Notes under the pieces: generated by a model | The model's database searches: none | Seen by the model: the letters and a program-made list of their open reading frames with translations, nothing else | What the model was told of the DNA's origin: nothing | From: Pseudomonadota bacterium | GTDB taxonomy: Bacteria > Desulfobacterota > Desulfovibrionia > Desulfovibrionales > Desulfovibrionaceae | Direction: 5' to 3' | Length of the DNA stretch: 51,839 nt | Assembly (NCBI GenBank): GCA_018822105.1 | Contig: JAHJLB010000006.1 | Location: forward strand, 1-51,839 | Shown here: piece by piece, positions 9,163 to 18,697 of the stretch | Layout: each line of letters starts with the position of its first letter | Position numbering within the stretch: the stretch's first letter is position 1 | Made by a program: the position numbers and the translations under genes

Positions 9163-9228
9163 CCAGGTTCCACCTCTTCACTCTAGCATGGCCGCAGCCA
9201 GGGCCACAAGGCCGCCGGCGCGGGGCGC

Positions 9229-10275
9229 TCAGCGCGCAGGTGCGCTATTATCCAGCAGGCTCGCCGGGCCAAAGCGCAAGGCCGTGCCGGACTGCCGGTC
9301 CAGGGACAGCCGTGGAGCGACCAGGCCATTGGCGCCAATGCCGGCCGCAGACGCCGCGGGAGCGGCCGGAGCCTGGCCCCCGACCGCAGGCTCGGGCGCA
9401 GCCTGCACGGCCCGCTTCAGGTTCTCGCCGGCGGTCTCGTAATAGGCCGGGGACAGGTCCAGGGCCTTCTCGAACAGGGCCTGGGCCCGGGTGGCCTTGC
9501 CCTGGAGGTACAGGGCGTAGCCCAGGTTGTTCAGGGCGCGGGCATCGTTGCCGGCGGCGCGGAAGGCGTTCAGGGCCTCGGCCGGGCGGCCCAGGCGCAC
9601 CAGGAGCAGCCCGAGGTTGTTGGCGCTGCGTTCCGGATCGCGGGACTGCTCCACCGCCAGGCGGAAGGCCGCCAAGGCGGCCTCGGTGTTGCCGGCCAGG
9701 ACCTGGGCCAGGCCCAGGTTGTTCAGGAGATCCCCCCGCCCGGCGAAATCACGGGCCTGGACCTGGGGCAGGGCCAGGGCTGCCAGGAACTGGTCGCGGG
9801 CCTGCTCCGCTTGCCCCGTGTTCATGAGCAGCACGCCGAGGAAGCCGCGGCCGCGCCAGTTGTCCGGGGCCAGGGCCACGGCGCGCTCAAAGGCCTCGCG
9901 GGCGTCGGGCTTTCGGCCCAGGCGCAGGCTGGCCTCCCCTGCCCCGCGGTATGCGGCGGCCAGCTCCGGGCTGGCGGCCTGGGCCGCGCGGAACTCCGCC
10001 AGGGCGGTTTCGACCTGGTTCAGGCGCAGGAGCGCGCGGCCCTTCTTGACGCGCAGGGAGGCGTCGCCGGGGCGCGCCGCAAGGGCCTTTTCATAGCCCT
10101 CCACGGCCAGGTTGACGCGCCCGGCCTCCAGCAGCACATCGGCCAGAAACTCCTGCCAGGCGGAGGTCTCAGGCCCGCCCTGGGCGGCGCCGTCGCCCTG
10201 AAGCGCGGCGCAGGCCGGAAGCAGAAGCGCGGCCAGGCTGAGCAGCAGGAGCGGGCGGATGAGGCGCGGGCGCAT
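9229..10275 (-). CDS. tadD: Tad pilus TPR lipoprotein TadD
   Basis: The 348-residue protein begins with a lipoprotein signal ending LLPAC (Cys about 22) and then carries a run of tetratricopeptide repeats from about 40 to 290, recognisable by repeated A-G-L and ALALAPDN/NNLGLAL patterns. TadD proteins are small TPR lipoproteins that help localise or assemble the secretin of the Tad apparatus in the outer membrane. The position as the last tad gene, 12 bases after tadC, supports the call. GGGAGG precedes the ATG. The Pro/Ala-rich C-terminal 60 residues look disordered. Confidence 0.85.
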   Translation of the reverse strand: MRPRLIRPLLLLSLAALLLPACAALQGDGAAQGGPETSAWQEFLADVLLEAGRVNLAVEGYEKALAARPGDASLRVKKGRALLRLNQVETALAEFRAAQAASPELAAAYRGAGEASLRLGRKPDAREAFERAVALAPDNWRGRGFLGVLLMNTGQAEQARDQFLAALALPQVQARDFAGRGDLLNNLGLAQVLAGNTEAALAAFRLAVEQSRDPERSANNLGLLLVRLGRPAEALNAFRAAGNDARALNNLGYALYLQGKATRAQALFEKALDLSPAYYETAGENLKRAVQAAPEPAVGGQAPAAPAASAAGIGANGLVAPRLSLDRQSGTALRFGPASLLDNSAPAR

Positions 10276-10287
10276 TTCGGCCTCCCC

Positions 10288-11250
10288 CTATTGGCCCATG
10301 CCGGCGAAGACGTGCATGAGCTGGATCACGGCCGGGCCGATGAGCACCACGAAGAGCACCGGGAAGATGCACAGCACCAGGGGGAACATGAGCTTGGTCG
10401 GCAGCTTGGCCGCCGTCTCCTCGGCGCGCTGGAAGCGGCCGGTGCGCATTGTCTCCGAGTAGACGCGCAGGGTGCGGGCCACGCTGATGCCGAAGGTGTC
10501 GGCCTGCACCAGCAGGGTCACCAGGCTCTGCACGTCCTCGATGCCCGTGCGCTCGGCCAGGTCCTTCAGGGCCTGCTGGCGCTGGCGCCCGGCGCGCATC
10601 TCCAGGGTCATGGTGCGCAGCTCGGCGCTGATGACCGGGGCGGACTCGCGCAGCTCCTCGCTGACGCGGTGGATGGCCTGGTCCAGCCCCATGCCCGACT
10701 CCACGCAGACCACCAGCAGGTCCAGGGCGTCGGGCAGCTCGCAGAGCAGCGTCTCCTTGCGCTCGGCCATGCGGCGGCGCAGCCACATCCCCGGCAGCAG
10801 GGTGCCCAGGCTGGCCAGGGCCAGGGCCCCGATGACCACGAGCTGGAACGAGGGCGCCTCGGGCAGGATCCAGACCACGCCCAGGAACAGGCAGGGCGGG
10901 ATGAGCATGAGCCCGGCCTTGGCCCCGTGGAAGGCCTGCACCGCGTTCGGGCCGCGCAGGCCCGCGCGCACGAGGTCCAGCTTCGTCTGGTCCAGGCTCT
11001 CCTGCTCCTTGGGCCCCAGGCGCGCGCCCAGCCGGCGCAGCAGCTCCGCCAGGCTGCGGCCAAGGCCCGCCAGCGCGGATTCCTGGGGGCCGGCCGCGCC
11101 GTTCAGGCCCGCGAACCCCGCCACCTTGCCGCGCAGGCGCAGGGAGCGCTCGGACTCGCGCCGGATGCTCAGCAGGCCGAAACCCAGAAGCAGCACCGAG
11201 GCGAAGGCCAGCGCGGAGGCCAGGATGGGAACGAGCGTGCTCTGCTCCAT
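10288..11250 (-). CDS. tadC: Tad pilus inner-membrane protein TadC
   Basis: The chosen start is the ATG at 11250 (MEQSTLVPILA), with GGAGG six bases upstream and no overlap with tadB; a longer frame to 11298 would run into tadB. The 320-residue protein has an N-terminal membrane helix, a central pair of helices around LVVIGALALASLGTLLPG, a T2SSF (GspF) domain with LPDALDLLVVCVESGMGLD, and a C-terminal helix. TadC pairs with TadB as the platform that couples the TadA ATPase to Flp pilin assembly. Confidence 0.9.
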   Translation of the reverse strand: MEQSTLVPILASALAFASVLLLGFGLLSIRRESERSLRLRGKVAGFAGLNGAAGPQESALAGLGRSLAELLRRLGARLGPKEQESLDQTKLDLVRAGLRGPNAVQAFHGAKAGLMLIPPCLFLGVVWILPEAPSFQLVVIGALALASLGTLLPGMWLRRRMAERKETLLCELPDALDLLVVCVESGMGLDQAIHRVSEELRESAPVISAELRTMTLEMRAGRQRQQALKDLAERTGIEDVQSLVTLLVQADTFGISVARTLRVYSETMRTGRFQRAEETAAKLPTKLMFPLVLCIFPVLFVVLIGPAVIQLMHVFAGMGQ

Positions 11251-11260
11251 GACGGGCCTC

Positions 11261-12226
11261 CTAGACCTTGAAGTTGACCATGCGGCGGATGACCACATAG
11301 CCGACGGCCATGGACACCAGGGCCGCCTTGATCATGAGCCGCCCCAGGTCCTCGGTGAACAGCAGCGACATGTACTCGGGCTTGATGAGGTAGAGCGTGC
11401 CCGCCGCGGCGAAGGGCAGGGCCAGGAGCACGATGGCCGAGATGCGGCCCTCGGCGGAGAGGATGCGGATGCGGCCGTGGATCTTGAAGCGCTCGCGGAT
11501 GAGGCTGGCCGTGTTGCCGATGATTTCCGAGAGGTTGCCGCCGGTCTCGCGCTGGATGTTCACCGAGACCACGAAAAACTTGAGGTCCAGGGAGTCCACG
11601 CGGTCCATGAGGTTGTGCAGGGCCTTTTCCACATCCATGCCGAAGTTGATCTCGTCCAGGGTGGTGGCGAACTCCGGCCCGATGGGGTCGCTGAACTCGT
11701 CGGCCACCATGCGCATGCCCCCGGCAAAGGTGTTGCCCGACTTGAGCGCCCGGGCGATCAGGTCCAGGGCGTCGGCCAGCTGGCGCTGGAAGGCCGCCAT
11801 GCGCGCGGCCCGGCGGCGGTACACGCGCACGATGGGCAGCGGCCCGAGGACGGCTCCGGCCAAGAACGCGGGCAGAAGCGCCCCGGTGAAGAGCTCGGCC
11901 ACGAGGATGGCCACGGCGCCCAGCACCGCGGAGAGCAGCAGGTACAGGCCCGGGGTGCCCTGCATCCTGGCCTGGCGCAGCACGCGCTCGAAATTCCGCG
12001 TCCAGTGCAGGTCCGCAAGCAGGCGGTGGAACCAGGGCACCTCGCTGAAGACCGTGTGGCGCACGATGTCCTGGGCGGAGACCTCCGGCCCGGCCAGGGA
12101 AAGGGCCTTGAGCCTCGCCTCCACGCGCTCGTGGCGCGCCCGCGCCGTAGCGCCCGCCGCGTTCATGACGAAGAGGATGAAGAACAGGGTGGCCAGGGCC
12201 AGGATGAGGGCGATGAGGCCGGGCAT
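11261..12226 (-). CDS. tadB: Tad pilus inner-membrane protein TadB
   Basis: The 321-residue protein has a leading membrane helix (LIALILALATLFFILFV), a mid-protein helix pair around 110-150, a T2SSF domain with QLADALDLIARALKSGNTF and two C-terminal helices. This is the usual TadB layout: the second GspF-like platform subunit alongside TadC. It lies 10 bases after cpaF/tadA and 10 before tadC in a compact run. Confidence 0.92.
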   Translation of the reverse strand: MPGLIALILALATLFFILFVMNAAGATARARHERVEARLKALSLAGPEVSAQDIVRHTVFSEVPWFHRLLADLHWTRNFERVLRQARMQGTPGLYLLLSAVLGAVAILVAELFTGALLPAFLAGAVLGPLPIVRVYRRRAARMAAFQRQLADALDLIARALKSGNTFAGGMRMVADEFSDPIGPEFATTLDEINFGMDVEKALHNLMDRVDSLDLKFFVVSVNIQRETGGNLSEIIGNTASLIRERFKIHGRIRILSAEGRISAIVLLALPFAAAGTLYLIKPEYMSLLFTEDLGRLMIKAALVSMAVGYVVIRRMVNFKV

Positions 12227-12236
12227 GGCGCCCTCC

Positions 12237-13643
12237 TTACACGGTCCCGCCGAGCGGGGCGAAGAGGTGCTGGTCCAGGAGGACGCCCCGGGCCGCCAGG
12301 CGGTCGGAGAACTTGGGCCGGATGCCGCGCGAGGTGAAACGGCCCTGGACCTTGCCGCGCTCGTCCAGGCCGGTCTGCTCGAAGGCGAAGATCTCCTGCA
12401 TGGTGATCATCTCGCCCTCCATGCCGGTGATCTCCTGGAAGCTGATGAGCTTGCGGCTGCCGTCCATGAGGCGGGAGACCTGGATGATGACGTCGATGGC
12501 CGAGCTGATGTAGCGCTTGAGGGAGATGTCGGAGATGTTCAGGCCGGCCATGGCCACCATGGTCTCCAGGCGCATGAGGGCGTCGCGCGGGGTGTTGGCG
12601 TGGATGGTGGCCAGCGAGCCGTCGTGGCCGGTGTTCATGGCCTGGAGCATGTCCAGCGCCTCGGCCCCGCGCACCTCGCCGATGATGATGCGGTCCGGGC
12701 GCATGCGCAGGCAGTTCTTCACCAGCTCGCGCTGGGTCACCTCGCCCCGGCCCTCGATGTTCATGGGGCGGGTCTCCAGGCGCACCACGTGGGCCTGCTT
12801 GAGCTGCAACTCGGCGGCGTCCTCGATGGTCACGATGCGCTCCTCCTCGGGGATGAAGCGCGAGAGCACGTTCAGCATGGTGGTCTTGCCCGAGCCCGTG
12901 CCCCCGGAGATGAGCACGTTCAGGCTGCAGTGCACGATGCCCTTCAGGACCTCGCCGATCTCCGGGGGCAGGGCCTTGAAGCGGATCAGATCGTCCAGCT
13001 CAAGGGGGTCCTTGGAGAACTTGCGGATGGACAGGGACGGCCCGTCGATGGCCAGGGGCGGAATGATGGCGTTGACGCGGGAGCCGTCGGCCAGACGCGC
13101 GTCGACCATGGGCGAGGACTCGTCCACGCGCCGGCCCACCCGGGAGACGATGCGGTCGATGATCTTGCGCAGGTGGTCGTCGTCCTTGAAGCGGGCCGTG
13201 GTGAGCTCCAGGATGCCCCGGCGCTCCACGTAGATGTTGCGGTAGCCGTTGACCAGGATGTCGTTCACCGTGGGGTCCTTGATGAAGGGCTCCAGCGGGC
13301 CCAGCCCCAGCACCTCGTCCTCGATCTCGCTCAGGAGGCTCTTGCGCTCGCTCAGGTTGAGGGGGGCCTGGGCGAAGTCCTCGCGCAGGATGCGCTCCAC
13401 CACGCGGTTGATCTCCACGCGCATCTCGTCCGCGCTGAGGGAATCCAGCAGGGACAGGTCCAGCACGTCGATGAGCCGGCTGTGGATGCTGTTCTTGATC
13501 TCGTGGTACTGGTCGCTCTGGGCGCGGGCCTGGGGCTCGGCCCGCTGGGCGGGCTCGGGCATGCGCGGGCGGGACGCCGGCAGGGCCGGGCCGGAGGCGG
13601 GCTGGGCCTGGGCGGTCTTGTGCAGTCTGGCGGCAAGGTCCAT
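12237..13643 (-). CDS. cpaF: Tad pilus assembly ATPase TadA/CpaF
   Basis: The start chosen is ATG 13643 ([10 protein letters not shown]), with GAGGTGG just before it; the frame is open further upstream but that would overlap cpaE. The 468-residue protein is a PilT/GspE-type secretion ATPase. It has Walker [14 protein letters not shown], an Asp-box region with EDAAELQL, Walker [16 protein letters not shown], and [13 protein letters not shown] (His box). An N-terminal Ala/Pro-rich linker of about 50 residues precedes the conserved N-domain. It powers assembly, and in Caulobacter also retraction, of Flp pili from the cytoplasmic face. Confidence 0.95.
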   Translation of the reverse strand: MDLAARLHKTAQAQPASGPALPASRPRMPEPAQRAEPQARAQSDQYHEIKNSIHSRLIDVLDLSLLDSLSADEMRVEINRVVERILREDFAQAPLNLSERKSLLSEIEDEVLGLGPLEPFIKDPTVNDILVNGYRNIYVERRGILELTTARFKDDDHLRKIIDRIVSRVGRRVDESSPMVDARLADGSRVNAIIPPLAIDGPSLSIRKFSKDPLELDDLIRFKALPPEIGEVLKGIVHCSLNVLISGGTGSGKTTMLNVLSRFIPEEERIVTIEDAAELQLKQAHVVRLETRPMNIEGRGEVTQRELVKNCLRMRPDRIIIGEVRGAEALDMLQAMNTGHDGSLATIHANTPRDALMRLETMVAMAGLNISDISLKRYISSAIDVIIQVSRLMDGSRKLISFQEITGMEGEMITMQEIFAFEQTGLDERGKVQGRFTSRGIRPKFSDRLAARGVLLDQHLFAPLGGTV

Positions 13644-13651
13644 GGTCCACC

Positions 13652-14869
13652 TCAGGCGTTGCGCTGGGTCAGGGAATGGCCCAGCGGGGTGTTGCGCAGG
13701 CGCGCCCAGAGCGAGCCGGAGGCCTTGGCCTGGGAGACCTGCGGGGCGATGTCGCGGCACAGGTCGCGGGCCATGGCGCTCATGCCCTTGGCGATGGCCG
13801 TGCGCGGATCGGCCTCGGCCAGGGTCTTGCCCTGGTTGATGGCCGAGAGCGCGGACTGGTAGTCGTTGACCACGGCCCAGGCAATCTCCTGCTGCAGGAT
13901 GCCCTCCGCCTCATTGGTGCCGATGTCGGACTCGGAGGTCTTGCGGTTGGCCACCAGGCGCAGGCGGGGCAGCAGGCGCGGGCTTGAGACGCGCACGGCC
14001 TCCATGAAGCGCTTGGCCCGGGCCAGGCACGGCAGGGAGAGATCCAGGACCAGGAGCACCTCGTCGGCCATGTCCAGGGCCTCCAGGGCGGCCTCGTCGT
14101 GCCCGGTGCCGGCGTCGATGACCACCTGGGCATAGCCCCGGCGCAGCAGCTCCAGGATCCGGCGCAGCACCGCCGGGTCCAGGGCGTCCTCCGGGCTGAA
14201 GCCCGGCGCGGGCAGCACGGCCAGGCCCGAATGGTGCCGGGCCATGACGCTCTCCAGATAGGTGGCGTCCAGGCGCTCGATGTTTCGGGCCACATCGGCC
14301 CAGGTGTAGGTGTGCTCAAGGTCGAGAAAGATGGGCGTCTCGCCCTGGGGCTGGGCCAGGTCCAGCAGGGCCGTGCGGCCGGTGCCCAGGCGGCACATGG
14401 CGTCGGCCAGGTTCACGGCCACGGTGGTGGTGCCGATGCCGCCCTTGGCGCCCAGCACCAGGATGATGCGCCCGCCCTGCTCCTTGGCCTGGGCCTGGGC
14501 CACGGGCGGGGACACCGGGCAGCGGCGGCCCAGCAGGCGCTCCAGAACGGACAGCAGATCGGCCTCAACCACGGGCTCGGGAAGATATTCGGTGATGCCC
14601 GCGCGCATGGCCGCAAGGAGCAGCTCCGGAGCCGGGGTCGGCCCGGCCAGGACCACCGGCGCGACCGCGCCGGGACCGGCCAGCCTGTCGGCCAGGGCCA
14701 TGTCCGCATGGACGTCCGCGCCCAGGGCCAGCAGGGTCAGCTCAGGCCGCCCGCCCTCGTCCCGGGGCAGGACCTCGACGCCTTCCAGGGCGGCCAGGCC
14801 CGAGATCATGGCCTCGCGCCGGGCTTCCTCCACGGCCTCCACGCTGATGGCGATCTTCTGGCTGCTCAT
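13652..14869 (-). CDS. cpaE: Tad pilus ParA-like localisation protein CpaE/TadZ
   Basis: The 405-residue protein has an atypical receiver-like N-domain (about 1-125) and a ParA/MinD-type ATPase domain. The P-loop is [18 protein letters not shown], followed by [12 protein letters not shown] and [18 protein letters not shown]. CpaE/TadZ proteins mark the cell pole or site where the Tad machine is built. The N-domain here lacks an obvious phospho-acceptor Asp in a receiver context. It lies 8 bases upstream of cpaF and 39 bases after the TadG-like gene. Confidence 0.9.
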   Translation of the reverse strand: MSSQKIAISVEAVEEARREAMISGLAALEGVEVLPRDEGGRPELTLLALGADVHADMALADRLAGPGAVAPVVLAGPTPAPELLLAAMRAGITEYLPEPVVEADLLSVLERLLGRRCPVSPPVAQAQAKEQGGRIILVLGAKGGIGTTTVAVNLADAMCRLGTGRTALLDLAQPQGETPIFLDLEHTYTWADVARNIERLDATYLESVMARHHSGLAVLPAPGFSPEDALDPAVLRRILELLRRGYAQVVIDAGTGHDEAALEALDMADEVLLVLDLSLPCLARAKRFMEAVRVSSPRLLPRLRLVANRKTSESDIGTNEAEGILQQEIAWAVVNDYQSALSAINQGKTLAEADPRTAIAKGMSAMARDLCRDIAPQVSQAKASGSLWARLRNTPLGHSLTQRNA

Positions 14870-14908
14870 GACGCGTCTCCTTGTCTGTCCTATATAACCT
14901 GTATCCGG

Positions 14909-16096
14909 CTAATTGCCAGCGCCCCGGCTGGAATCCTGGATGAGCCGGACCACGGAGAGCATGCCGTTGCCGCTGCCCGTGTCCTTGGGCGAATGGGGCA
15001 CGACCTTGAGGAACCGCCCCGTGACGTTGCTCTGGCAGTCGATGCCCTCGATGAACACCGCGCCCAGATGCACCACCGTGACGTAGCTGCGGCCGGAGGT
15101 CGGGGGGTAGCGCGGGTCGTAGAAGGGGATCAGGGCCACGCGCGGGCTCGACAGCGGGTCCTTGAAGGCGCTGCCCTTGATGGACCTGGTGCCCGCATCC
15201 CAGTAGGCGCCGGAATCCTCGGCGATCAGAGCGCCGACGCCCTGCTTGGTGGGGCCGGTCTTGTTGCCCGGCTCGGTCTGCAGCTGGTCGCCGGGCTCCA
15301 CCACCACGGAGTTGGAGCCGCCGCCGCCATCGATGTTGGCGCGGTATTCCGCCGCGCCGGTCACCGGGTTGCCCTTGTTCAGGGGCGGATAGTCGATGGC
15401 GTTGAACTGTCCGGGCACGATGGTCTCGTGGGGGTCGCCCACCTTGAGCACGATCCGCACGCCCAGGTCCGAGGAGTCGTAGCCCTGCACCGCAATGGAG
15501 GCCATCTCCGCGGCGCTGGCCACATCGAGCTCGCCGTTGTTGTAGTAGCCGGACTTCGGGGCATCGGCCTTGTCGTTCCAGGTGAACTTGGTGGCCACGC
15601 TCCAGGGCTTGAGGTCCCGGCTGGAGGCGGCGTTGACGATGCCCGCCCGGGCCGTGGCCGAGAGGTCGGCCTGGCCCACGTCCACCACCCTACCAAAGAA
15701 CAGGCTCATGGGGTTGCCGCGGGCCTGGACCCGGCGCACCGTGACCTCCACCTGGTTGGGCGAGGTGGTGCTCGGCGCGCCGTCCCTAAAGAAGACGATG
15801 TCCGAGGACTGGACCGCGATGTCCGGCTGGTCCTGGCTGTCCAGGTTGGCCTTGGCGTATTCCAGGATGAGGCTGCGCACCTTGGTTAGGTCCGAGCCGT
15901 AGGAGATGAGCCCATTGGCACCGGCCAGGGCGGCGGAGTCGGCCGAGGTCTGCAGGCTGCTGCGGCGCACGTGCATGGCCCCCAGGTCCAGGGCCAGGGC
16001 GGCGACGCCGGCCAGGGCGGCCAGGGCCAGGGCCACGATGACGCCCGTGGTGCCGCGCTCGTTGCGGTACAGGGATGACGTTGTCAGAGCGTCCAT
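14909..16096 (-). CDS. tadG: TadG-like pilus assembly protein (TadE/TadG family)
   Basis: The 395-residue protein begins with a short basic stretch and a single membrane anchor (GVIVALALAALAGVAALALDLG). QTSADSAALAGANGLI follows, the typical start of the TadG N-terminal domain (DUF2134/pilus assembly TadE-TadG). The rest is a periplasmic domain with many Ser, Gly and charged residues and no known enzyme motif. TadG is thought to be a minor pilin-like or adapter component of the Tad machine. It is somewhat shorter than typical TadG proteins, and no vWA MIDAS motif is evident. Confidence 0.8.
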   Translation of the reverse strand: MDALTTSSLYRNERGTTGVIVALALAALAGVAALALDLGAMHVRRSSLQTSADSAALAGANGLISYGSDLTKVRSLILEYAKANLDSQDQPDIAVQSSDIVFFRDGAPSTTSPNQVEVTVRRVQARGNPMSLFFGRVVDVGQADLSATARAGIVNAASSRDLKPWSVATKFTWNDKADAPKSGYYNNGELDVASAAEMASIAVQGYDSSDLGVRIVLKVGDPHETIVPGQFNAIDYPPLNKGNPVTGAAEYRANIDGGGGSNSVVVEPGDQLQTEPGNKTGPTKQGVGALIAEDSGAYWDAGTRSIKGSAFKDPLSSPRVALIPFYDPRYPPTSGRSYVTVVHLGAVFIEGIDCQSNVTGRFLKVVPHSPKDTGSGNGMLSVVRLIQDSSRGAGN

Positions 16097-16109
16097 ATTG
16101 TCCTCCCGC

Positions 16110-16499
16110 CTACTCGTGCCGCGCCGTGGCCTTGGTGGAGAGGGCCTGGGGGAAGAGCCCTCCCCACGTGGCCAGGGCGTAGCCGGTGAGATTATAGGAT
16201 ACGGTGATCTGCATGGGCGTGCCCCGTGCGGCCGCGCCCAGGGCCGGGCTCAGGCTCACGCTGACCTTGGCCGGGTCCAGCCCGGCGGAGGCGACGTGGC
16301 TCTGCACGATGGGCAGGGGCTCGTGACCGCGCGCGGCCTCGAACACGCCCTCGTGGGCGGCGCGGGACACCGCGTGGCTCACGTCCAGGTAGCGGCTGAA
16401 GTCCACCAGGCCCAGCAGCAGCGGGGCCAGCACCAAAGACACCGCCAGGGCGAATTCCAATGTGGCCGAGCCCTTTTCACGCGCGTTCTTGTGGTTCAT
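16110..16499 (-). CDS. tadE: TadE-like minor pseudopilin
   Basis: The 129-residue protein has the pseudopilin layout: a short basic leader (MNHKNAREKG), then SATLEFALAVSLVLAPLLLGL, where the Glu five residues after the presumed Gly cleavage site matches TadE/TadF proteins cleaved by the TadV-type peptidase. A periplasmic domain of about 90 residues follows. It is one of two adjacent TadE-type genes; which plays the TadE and which the TadF role is not decidable. Spacing to the neighbours is 10-13 bases. Confidence 0.82.
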   Translation of the reverse strand: MNHKNAREKGSATLEFALAVSLVLAPLLLGLVDFSRYLDVSHAVSRAAHEGVFEAARGHEPLPIVQSHVASAGLDPAKVSVSLSPALGAAARGTPMQITVSYNLTGYALATWGGLFPQALSTKATARHE

Positions 16500-16509
16500 G
16501 GCGTCCTCC

Positions 16510-16917
16510 CTAGGGTTGGTGGACCATGACGGAGGTTGAGGAAAGGATCCTGTGGCTCGTCACATCCGGCATCAGGTCGGCCAGCACCAGAAAGTCGAAG
16601 CCCACGCTCACGGTGACGGACACCGGCTGGTTCGCAGTCCTGGCCCCCACGACCACCGTGGGCAGCGTCTTGATGCCGCCGCCCGCCACACGCTGCACGG
16701 CCAGGCTGGCCACGGCGGCATCGCTGGGCTCGGCCAGCACGGCCAGGCGGCTGGCCTCGGCCGCTGCGGAGTTGATGACGGTCTGGGTCCACATGAGCCT
16801 GCCGAGGTCCACAAAGGCCAGCATCAGGGCCATGAGGATGGGCAGGAGCAGCGCGGCCTCCACGGAGATGCTGCCGCGCTGGCCGTTGCGGCGTGCGTTG
16901 CGAGGTGCGGCGTTCAT
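16510..16917 (-). CDS. tadF: second TadE/TadF-like minor pseudopilin
   Basis: The 135-residue protein starts MNAAPRNARRNGQRG, then SISVEAALLLPILMALMLAFVD, a class of N-terminal helix with Glu five residues after the Gly cleavage point as in TadE/TadF. The periplasmic part includes SAAAEASRLAVLAEP, also typical. The ATG overlaps the stop of the upstream lipoprotein gene by one base (TGATG), so translation is coupled. It is likely processed by the prepilin peptidase encoded at 19516. The symbol is assigned by position, not by a diagnostic residue. Confidence 0.72.
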   Translation of the reverse strand: MNAAPRNARRNGQRGSISVEAALLLPILMALMLAFVDLGRLMWTQTVINSAAAEASRLAVLAEPSDAAVASLAVQRVAGGGIKTLPTVVVGARTANQPVSVTVSVGFDFLVLADLMPDVTSHRILSSTSVMVHQP

Positions 16918-17219
16918 CAGTTTGCCCCCTTGGTTACGAGGATCGCGTCATACTTGGGATCCCTGCTCTTGCCCGCCTGGGGGTCGTATTCCGAGCCCTT
17001 GCGGTAGGCGTCCAAGGCGTTCTTGGCGAACACCCCGTCCTGGCCGGTCACCGGGCGGTCGCCGCCCAGGCTGGGATCAAGCTTCTGGTTCTCCACGGCC
17101 ATGCGCACGGACAGGCCCCAGGTGGCGTCCAGCGGCGGGCGGCTCTGCCCCAGGCCGCAGCCGCCGAGCAGCAGGCTGGCCGAAAGCGCGGTGGCGATGA
17201 TCAGAATGCGCGTGTTCAT
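16917..17219 (-). CDS. small lipoprotein of the Tad locus
   Basis: The 100-residue protein starts with a clear lipoprotein signal, ALSASLLLGGC, with the lipidated Cys near residue 21. It is followed by a short hydrophilic region (LDATWGLSVRMAVENQKLDP) and no recognisable domain. In many Tad loci a CpaD lipoprotein follows the secretin; this protein sits in that slot but is far shorter than CpaD and lacks its conserved Cys motifs. It could be a reduced CpaD-like pilotin or an unrelated secretin partner. It starts 19 bases after cpaC. Confidence 0.75.
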   Translation of the reverse strand: MNTRILIIATALSASLLLGGCGLGQSRPPLDATWGLSVRMAVENQKLDPSLGGDRPVTGQDGVFAKNALDAYRKGSEYDPQAGKSRDPKYDAILVTKGAN

Positions 17220-17238
17220 GGCGTTCTCCTTGCCTTGT

Positions 17239-18681
17239 CTACTCGCCTGCTGGCAGGGCCGAGCCGAAGCGGCCGTCGAAGCCCGACTTGCCGTCCTTGG
17301 CCGGGGCGGGCGCCGGCTGCGGCTTCTGCGCCGCGCCGTCCTTGCCCTCCATCTGCCCCAGGAGGAAGAACTCGCTGGGCGTGGGCTCCTTGAAGCCGTC
17401 CGTGGGCAGGGTCTGCTTGGCCATGTCCAGGGGCTTCACCAGGTGCGGGGTGACGATGATCACCAGTTCGGTCTCGTTCTTGCGGAATTCGCTGCTGCGG
17501 AACAGGGCGCCCAGCACGGGCAGGTCGCCCAGGCCGGGGAACTTCTTGACGCTCTCGCGCGTGGAGTCCTTGATGAGCCCGGCGATGGCGAAGCTCTGGC
17601 CGCTGCCCAGCTCCACGGTGGTGCTGGCCCGGCGCGTGGTCAGGCCCGGAATCTGCCAGCTGTTGATGGTCACGCCGAGGGAGTAGTCCAGCTCGGAGAC
17701 CTCGGGGTTCACCTGGACGCTGATGCGCCCGGACTCCAGCACCGTGGGCGTGAAGTTGAGGCCCACGCCGAAGGGCTTGAACTCGATGGCCACGGTGCCC
17801 AGCGCCTGCGGGATGGGGATGGGGATCTCCCCGCCGGCCAGGAAGCTGGCGCTCTTGCCCGAGAGGCAGATGAGGTTCGGCTCGGCCAGGACCTTCACCA
17901 GCCCCTGGTCCTTGAGGGCGTCGATGAAGGTGGTCAGCGAGGTGGCCCCGCCCAGGTTGGGGGCGACCACCGCGCCCACGTTGGCCGTGGGGGAGAGCGC
18001 GCCGTTGGCCAGGGTGGTCAGGCCGCCGAGCATGGAATGGATGATGGTGCCGCTGTTGATGAGGCTGAAATTGATGCCGAAGCGCTGCAGCACGTTCCTG
18101 CTCATCTCGGCCACGCGCACCTCCAGCATGACCTGCTGCACCCCGCCCACGCTGAGCAGGTTCTGGACCTTGCCCGGGGCGAAGGTCTCGGCCAGGGACA
18201 GGGCCGTGGCCAGGCTGGGCGCGCTGGACACGCTGCCCGTGAGCAGGATGGTCTTGCCGCTGGTGACCACGCGGATGCCGCGCTCATTGGGCAGCACCGT
18301 GGAGAGCATGCGCTTGAGCTGGGTCTGGTCCGGGGAGACGTCCAGGTCGAACACGGCCATGACGGCCTCGCCCTTGCCCCAGAGGGTCAGGTTGGTGGCT
18401 CCCGGGGCCTTGCCCGTCAGGTAGACCTGGCGCGGAGAGAGCAGGAGCACGTCGGCGGTGTCCGGCGCGGCCAGGGAGATGCGCCGGATGTCCTGGTCGG
18501 CGTTGACGATGAGCGAGCGGCCCACGGCCAGCTCCAGGGCCTGCGGGGCCTGGGACACCGTGACGTTCGGAGTGCCCTGGGTCCTCTGCGGCGCTTGGGG
18601 CTGGGCCGGGGCTGCCGGGGCGGCCAGGGCAAGGATCGCCAGGGCGGCGAGGACGGTGCGGAGTGTGGTCTGGGCGCGCAT
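17239..18681 (-). CDS. cpaC: Tad pilus secretin CpaC/RcpA
   Basis: The 480-residue protein has a cleavable signal peptide (LRTVLAALAILALAAPAAPA), an N-terminal N0/BON-like part with LELAVGRSLIVNADQDIRRI, and a secretin domain with EVSELDYSLGV and a C-terminal VIIVTPHLVKPL, the standard final secretin strand. It forms the outer-membrane channel through which the Flp pilus leaves. The C-terminal 50 residues are Pro/Lys-rich and probably flexible. It lies between cpaB and the small lipoprotein, as in most Tad loci. Confidence 0.93.
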   Translation of the reverse strand: MRAQTTLRTVLAALAILALAAPAAPAQPQAPQRTQGTPNVTVSQAPQALELAVGRSLIVNADQDIRRISLAAPDTADVLLLSPRQVYLTGKAPGATNLTLWGKGEAVMAVFDLDVSPDQTQLKRMLSTVLPNERGIRVVTSGKTILLTGSVSSAPSLATALSLAETFAPGKVQNLLSVGGVQQVMLEVRVAEMSRNVLQRFGINFSLINSGTIIHSMLGGLTTLANGALSPTANVGAVVAPNLGGATSLTTFIDALKDQGLVKVLAEPNLICLSGKSASFLAGGEIPIPIPQALGTVAIEFKPFGVGLNFTPTVLESGRISVQVNPEVSELDYSLGVTINSWQIPGLTTRRASTTVELGSGQSFAIAGLIKDSTRESVKKFPGLGDLPVLGALFRSSEFRKNETELVIIVTPHLVKPLDMAKQTLPTDGFKEPTPSEFFLLGQMEGKDGAAQKPQPAPAPAKDGKSGFDGRFGSALPAGE

Positions 18682-18697
18682 GGTGGACCTGCTTTGG

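Noticed and set aside
6076-9186. A 1036-codon plus-strand open frame
   Set aside because: It lies antisense to the hybrid kinase, which has clear GAF, PAS, HisKA, HATPase and REC motifs. The long opposite frame is a by-product of high GC and has no recognisable domain.
13643-13760. A longer CpaF start
   Set aside because: The extra codons overlap cpaE, have no ribosome site and do not resemble CpaF proteins. The ATG at 13643 has a good site.
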